From NCBI GenBank assembly GCA_965200895.1, contig CBDAVM010000002.1:1860001-1924000 (forward strand): a stretch of 64,000 nt of DNA, written 5' to 3'. A program made the position numbers and the translations under genes. The notes under the pieces are model-generated. The model did no database searches. It saw only the letters and a list, made by a program, of their open reading frames with translations, and had not been told where the DNA came from. Below, piece by piece: positions 60,134 to 64,000 of this stretch; positions within the stretch are counted from its first letter, which is position 1, and each line of letters starts with the position of its first letter. The DNA is from WTFV01 sp965200895 (GTDB taxonomy: Bacteria; Acidobacteriota; Vicinamibacteria; Vicinamibacterales; UBA8438).

Positions 60134-61582
60134 ATGACGACGACGCGAAACCTTCGGCGGGCGTTCCCCTGGCAGGTGTTGCTCGGCATGGCGGTTGCGG
60201 CGCTCGTCGCGCTGCCGTCGTCCCCGGCGGCCGCGCAGGCCGCGGCCACCGACGAGGTCACGTTCACCCGCGACATCGCTCCCATCCTCCAGCGGAGCTG
60301 TCAGAAGTGCCATCGGCCCGACTCGCTGGCCCCGATGTCGCTGATCGAGTACGAGGAGGTGCGACCCTGGGCCCGTGCCATCAAGTACCGCACGGGGCTG
60401 CGCGACAAACCGGGCGTGATGCCCCCGTGGTACATCGAGAAGGACATCGGCATCCAGCGGTTCAAGGACGACCCGTCGCTGAGTGACGACGAGATCGCCC
60501 TGATTGCGGCGTGGGCCGACAATGGCGCCCCGCGGGGCGACCCCGCCGACCTGCCCGCGCCGGTGCCGTTCATCGACGTCGACGACTGGGAGATCGGACA
60601 GCCCGACCTGATCGTGTCGTCCCCGAGCTTCGAGATCGAGGGCGACGCGCCCGACTGGTGGGGCTCCATCGGCGAGGTGCCGACCGGACTGACCGAGGAC
60701 CGCTACGTCGCGGCGATGGAATACAAGGAGATTACCGAGTACAGCGAGGGTGAGATCCGCGACACCGTCGGCGGGCTCTTCGTCGTGCACCACGCGACCC
60801 TCGGCGTGACCGATCCGGACCCCGACCCGGACGAGAACGACCCGCTGGCCGCGCAGCGCCGCTGGCCGACCCACGAGGTGGGACGCAACGCCGACGTCTT
60901 CGACCCCGAGGCGGGCAAGGTCATGAAGGCCGGGTCGAAACTCCAGTTCAACTCGATGCACCTGCACGCGAACGGCGCGGATACGCGCGCCCACCTGAAC
61001 GTCGGCTTCCGGTTCCATCCCCGCGGCTACCAGCCGACCCGCAAGTGGGTGCGCATGTCGTTCGGCAACGGCGTCGACCTCGACATCGAGGCGATGGACC
61101 CCGACCAGCGGATGGAGGCCTACTTCACGCTGCCGGAGAACGCGCTGATCACGATCTTCGAGCCCCACATGCACGCGCCGGGCGTGCGGATGTGCTTCGA
61201 CGCCATCTGGGGCCACAACGTGCAGACGCTCAACTGCGCCGGCTACGACCACAGTTGGGTGCGGGTCTACAACTACGAGGACGACGCGGCGCCGCTGCTG
61301 CCGAAAGGCGCCATCCTGCGCATCACCGGCTACTTCAACAACTCGCCGTCGAACCCGAACGTGCCCGATCCGCGCAACTGGTCGGGTGGCGGACACCGGT
61401 CGGTCGACCAGATGTTCATCAACCTGATGCGCGGGGTCTACCTGACCGACGAGGAGTTCGCGGCGGAGATGCGCAAGCGGCGCGACAGCCTCCACCTCGC
61501 TGACGGCGAGATGGTCCTCGGCTGCCCGCTCTGCGGCACGGTGGAGGTGGAGCCGGCCGACAACGCCGGATGCGGACAGTGA
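60134..61582 (+). CDS. Exported cytochrome c-like/copper monooxygenase-like protein
   Basis: A 482-residue protein with signal peptide (VLLGMAVAALVALPSSPAAA). Near the mature start is a haem c motif in ILQRSCQKCHRPDSLAPMSL, followed by a MPPWYIEKD-type segment. The second half resembles copper type II ascorbate-dependent monooxygenases: FNSMHLHANGADTRAHLNVG, LITIFEPHMHAPGVRM (His-x-His ligands) and a C-terminal GCPLCGTVEV Cys pair. Such fused proteins are frequent in marine and soil acidobacteria and planctomycetes; the substrate is unknown. The next gene overlaps its end. Confidence 0.82.
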   Translation: MTTTRNLRRAFPWQVLLGMAVAALVALPSSPAAAQAAATDEVTFTRDIAPILQRSCQKCHRPDSLAPMSLIEYEEVRPWARAIKYRTGLRDKPGVMPPWYIEKDIGIQRFKDDPSLSDDEIALIAAWADNGAPRGDPADLPAPVPFIDVDDWEIGQPDLIVSSPSFEIEGDAPDWWGSIGEVPTGLTEDRYVAAMEYKEITEYSEGEIRDTVGGLFVVHHATLGVTDPDPDPDENDPLAAQRRWPTHEVGRNADVFDPEAGKVMKAGSKLQFNSMHLHANGADTRAHLNVGFRFHPRGYQPTRKWVRMSFGNGVDLDIEAMDPDQRMEAYFTLPENALITIFEPHMHAPGVRMCFDAIWGHNVQTLNCAGYDHSWVRVYNYEDDAAPLLPKGAILRITGYFNNSPSNPNVPDPRNWSGGGHRSVDQMFINLMRGVYLTDEEFAAEMRKRRDSLHLADGEMVLGCPLCGTVEVEPADNAGCGQ

Positions 61583-62466
61583 GAGCCCTGGCGGTCGTCC
61601 TCTGCATCGGGCTGCTGGCGGGCCTGGCGGCGGCGGACGCGACCGCGCAGTTCCGGCGCGCCTACGACCGCGGGCAGGAGGTGGTGCCGGCCTACGAAGG
61701 GTGGGAACGGAACCCGGACGGCTCCTTCAACCTGGTGTTCGGGACGATGAACCGGAACTGGGAGGAGGAACTGCACATCCCGATCGGCTCCGACAACCAC
61801 ATCGAGCCGGGCGGCCCGGACCAGGGCCAGCCGACATGGTTCCTGCCGCGGCGGAACCGGTTCCTGTTCCGCATCCGGGTTCCGGCGGACTTCGGCGACA
61901 AGGAACTGGTCTGGACGTTGACCAGCCACGGCGAGACGAAGCGCGCCTACGGGACGCTGAAGCCCGACTACTTCATGGACGACAACGTCCGGATGGCGAA
62001 CAACGGGGCCGGCGTCTCCGGAGAGCTGTTCAGGAACGTGGCTCCGGCGCTGGAGGTGCACGGCGAGTCAACCCGGAAGGCCAGGGTCGACAAGCCGGTC
62101 ACACTGACTGCGGTCGCTCACGACGAGGACGGATTGCCGAGACCGCGGCGGATGCGCCCGGTGGACCCGGGCCGTCCCACAAGTCTGACGCCGATCTCGG
62201 CGACAGGCCTGCGGCTCACCTGGTTCCTCTACCGGGGAGCGGCGCCGGTCACCTTCGATCCGGTGCAGACCAAGGCCTGGGAGGACACCCGAGCCAACTC
62301 GAACTCCCCGTGGGGCGCGGGCTGGGAAACGCCCGCCCCGCCTCCCGACCACAAGTGGGTGGTGCAGGCGACCTTCAGCGAGCCGGGCGCCTATGTGCTG
62401 CGCTGCATCGCCCACGACGGTGGGCTGGGAACCTACGAGGACATCACGTTCCTGGTGACGGAATGA
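61570..62466 (+). CDS. Hypothetical exported partner of the haem/copper protein
   Basis: A 298-residue protein whose ATG lies 13 bp inside the preceding gene; a GTG at 61579 is an alternative. It has a signal peptide (ALAVVLCIGLLAGLAAADA). The mature part begins FRRAYDRGQEVVPAYEGWE and contains NLVFGTMNRNWEEELHIPIG, a segment typical of a conserved acidobacterial family beside these haem/copper proteins. Two beta-sandwich-like regions seem to be present (ending in YVLRCIAHDGGLGTYEDITF). The exact function is unknown; coexpression with 60134 is likely. Confidence 0.72.
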   Translation: MRTVRALAVVLCIGLLAGLAAADATAQFRRAYDRGQEVVPAYEGWERNPDGSFNLVFGTMNRNWEEELHIPIGSDNHIEPGGPDQGQPTWFLPRRNRFLFRIRVPADFGDKELVWTLTSHGETKRAYGTLKPDYFMDDNVRMANNGAGVSGELFRNVAPALEVHGESTRKARVDKPVTLTAVAHDEDGLPRPRRMRPVDPGRPTSLTPISATGLRLTWFLYRGAAPVTFDPVQTKAWEDTRANSNSPWGAGWETPAPPPDHKWVVQATFSEPGAYVLRCIAHDGGLGTYEDITFLVTE

Positions 62467-62548
62467 ACCACCCGGCGCGGCTGCGGCGTAGCTGCGCGCT
62501 CGGACGCAGCCGCGCGGTGGCGCAACCGAGATGGCCCCACAACGGGGA

Positions 62549-63331
62549 TCAGTCGGGGTGGGCCCCGTACGGCGCGTCACGACGTTCCCGTACACGAACG
62601 CTGGCGCGACGACGCACGATGCGCGCCACGGCCTCCGTGCATTCGTCGCGCGTCACGCTCGACCGGACGCTGTCCACGGCCTCGCGGACGTCGTCCGGCG
62701 TGAGGCCGCCGAGGACGGCGGAGACGGCGAGCTCGCGCGGTTGCTCCCCCCGCCGCAGGGCGAGGAACTGCACGCGCAGCTCGCGCGTTCCCCGGCGGCC
62801 GTGCAGCCGCCAGAACTCGCGCACGCCCAGATCGGCGTACCGACCGATCCTGCCCTCGTCGGCGTTCGTGATCTCGGCCTCGACCACGAGGTCGAGCGGG
62901 GTGCGTTCGAGGAACGCGTCGGCGGCGGCCTCCCCTTCGACGAGGGCGGCGCGATAGCCCCTGGCGCGATCGCCGAGGTAGAACGCGCAGTCCGGCTCCA
63001 TGCCCGTCCCGTCGGGCTCGTCCGGTCTGCGCAGACGGGTGTGCCGGAGTTTTTTCGCGGCGCCCGTGACGACGCTTCCCGCCACGTCCACGATGTCGTC
63101 GAAGATCGCGGTGAGATCCTCGTGAAGGCGTGAGGGGGTCATCAGGGTGATCAACCCGCGCACCGGATCGAGGCAGACCCGGCCGAAGAGCTCGTTCCAG
63201 TCGATGGCGGAGAGCGCGCCGATGGTCGCGGCGTCGGCGCGCAGCACGTGGATGGTGGACCCGAGCGGGCCGACGTGCATCGTCGCTTCCCGATCGACCG
63301 CGCCGACCGCGGCCTGGGCATCCTGCACCAT
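62549..63331 (-). CDS. Uma2 family (DUF820) putative endonuclease
   Basis: A 260-residue Uma2-type protein: LITLMTPSRLHEDLTAIFDD, PDGTGMEPDCAFYLGDRARG (the P-D pair), LDLVVEAEITNADEGRI (V-E strand) and KYADLGVREFWRL-type segment (RYADLGVREFWRL here). This is the same family as the protein at 42311-43018, with better conserved motifs. The C-terminal tail after residue 225 is Arg-rich. Role unknown. Confidence 0.78.
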   Translation of the reverse strand: MVQDAQAAVGAVDREATMHVGPLGSTIHVLRADAATIGALSAIDWNELFGRVCLDPVRGLITLMTPSRLHEDLTAIFDDIVDVAGSVVTGAAKKLRHTRLRRPDEPDGTGMEPDCAFYLGDRARGYRAALVEGEAAADAFLERTPLDLVVEAEITNADEGRIGRYADLGVREFWRLHGRRGTRELRVQFLALRRGEQPRELAVSAVLGGLTPDDVREAVDSVRSSVTRDECTEAVARIVRRRASVRVRERRDAPYGAHPD

Positions 63332-63448
63332 GTCTCCACGATAGCATGCGGGCCATCGGCGGCGCGGGTCGTCCCGGACTGGCGCTTCGTGCAGGAGGTC
63401 GCGTCACTGCGAAGGGCGTGGGCAGGATTCGCAGCCACCCCGAAGTGG

Positions 63449-64000
63449 TCAGCTTCCCCTCATCGCAGCCGCCGGGCCGGGCGCAACTCCACCGGATGGC
63501 GCACCGGCGAAACGCGCCTCCATCTCACGCCGGGCCCTGACGGCCGGGACGTGCGGGTCGATCTCGACGTCGTCCCACCCCACCATCTCGCCCGCCCCGA
63601 CAACCCGCTTCAGCGCCACGCCGTGTGCGAGTCCGATGGGCAGCGCGCCCCGTTCGAGTGACGCCGGCGCCGGGAGCAGCCTGCCGTAGACGGTGAACCC
63701 GCCCTCCCCGTCGAGGATCTCCCCCACCGCGAGATCGCGTTTCGCGGTCGCCGCCACGTCGCCGACGAAGCCGCGGGTGGCGCCGGTCGGTCTGCCGAAC
63801 AGCCCGGCGGACAGGATCGACACGTTCAGCTCCAGCCCGATGAGGTGGAACGGCTTGTACATCGCCGAGTAGCGGCCCGTGGCGTCCGTGTTCATGCCGT
63901 ACTGGCGGAAGCAGCCGGCGGTATAGTCGTTGGGCGCCTCGATGACCACGTAGACGCCCCAGCGCAGGTCACGCGGCACCGGCCGGCCGTCGCGCTCGAG
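63449..64000 (-). CDS. SAF-domain oxidoreductase-like protein, C-terminal part
   Basis: The gene enters from beyond the window end; 184 codons are visible. GVYVVIEAPNDYTAG and YSAMYKPFHLIGLELNVSIL, then a SAF-type domain (AATAKRDLAVGEILDGEGGF, TVYGRLLPA, LPIGLAHGVALKRVVGAGEM, VGWDDVEID) match the end of the homoserine-dehydrogenase-like/SAF family (NAD(P)-dependent, unknown substrate). An ATG at 63979 is in frame but internal to the family. The final residues are a disordered Ala/Gly/Pro tail. Confidence 0.75.
   Translation of the reverse strand, partial: LERDGRPVPRDLRWGVYVVIEAPNDYTAGCFRQYGMNTDATGRYSAMYKPFHLIGLELNVSILSAGLFGRPTGATRGFVGDVAATAKRDLAVGEILDGEGGFTVYGRLLPAPASLERGALPIGLAHGVALKRVVGAGEMVGWDDVEIDPHVPAVRARREMEARFAGAPSGGVAPGPAAAMRGS

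Overview
The window is very GC-rich and densely coded. Several families are typical of Acidobacteriota, probably the Vicinamibacteria (subgroup 6) lineage: a PSD/DUF1592 cytochrome-like protein paired with a DUF1552 protein, DUF6152, DUF5916, a winged-helix regulator fused to a membrane domain, and haem-motif proteins with a copper-monooxygenase-like C-terminus. This placement is an inference from gene content; no rRNA or tRNA gene was seen.

Layout. (1) 1-9.3 kb is ordinary chromosome: CvpA end, exported amidohydrolase, LigD-type phosphoesterase, DUF1592/DUF1552 pair, exported ankyrin protein. (2) 9.3-25.7 kb is an accessory island. It opens with an att-like 36-bp sequence and a decayed tyrosine integrase. 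Then comes one tightly overlapping operon (10.8-22.3 kb) for DNA phosphorothioation defence: small HTH protein, DUF4007 (SspB-like), large P-loop ATPase (SspC-like), PAPS-reductase-like protein (SspD-like), phosphorothioation-associated methyltransferase, DEAD/DEAH helicase, GHKL ATPase and PLD-family protein. The GHKL gene carries an in-frame TAG, so the presumed restriction arm may be off. After it lies a graveyard of older defence genes: type III Mod, ImmA/IrrE, a truncated VapC fused to a frameshifted HsdM. (3) 25.7-31.6 kb holds an S9 peptidase, a beta-propeller lipoprotein, a VapBC-type toxin-antitoxin pair and an epoxide-hydrolase-like enzyme. (4) 31.6-38.4 kb is a rearranged RiPP (TOMM) locus: an intact NHLP-type precursor ending in a short GVFASGCC core, a YcaO cyclodehydratase with missing N-terminus, a SagB-type dehydrogenase, two broken precursor genes, and two further YcaO fragments, one an inverted copy of the YcaO 3' end. 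An AbiEii-type toxin-antitoxin pair sits inside it. (5) 38.4-43 kb has two tandem ATPase/nuclease paralogues with a near-identical 0.9-kb tract, and a Uma2 protein. (6) 43-64 kb is mostly chromosomal: Sel1 lipoprotein, DASS transporter, DUF6152 locus, mutY, PPK2, serine hydrolase, DUF5916 protein, winged-helix regulator, a frameshifted uppS, the haem/copper pair, a second Uma2 protein and a SAF-domain protein cut by the window end.

A recurring oddity between 29 and 38.6 kb is a short direct repeat, spaced 63-76 bp, that at four of five loci duplicates the 3' end of a gene including its stop codon. Combined with two att-like sequences in opposite orientation, inverted gene copies and gene conversion, 9-42 kb looks like a recombination-prone accessory region. 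Its coherent systems are phosphorothioation defence and an azole-peptide biosynthesis cluster.
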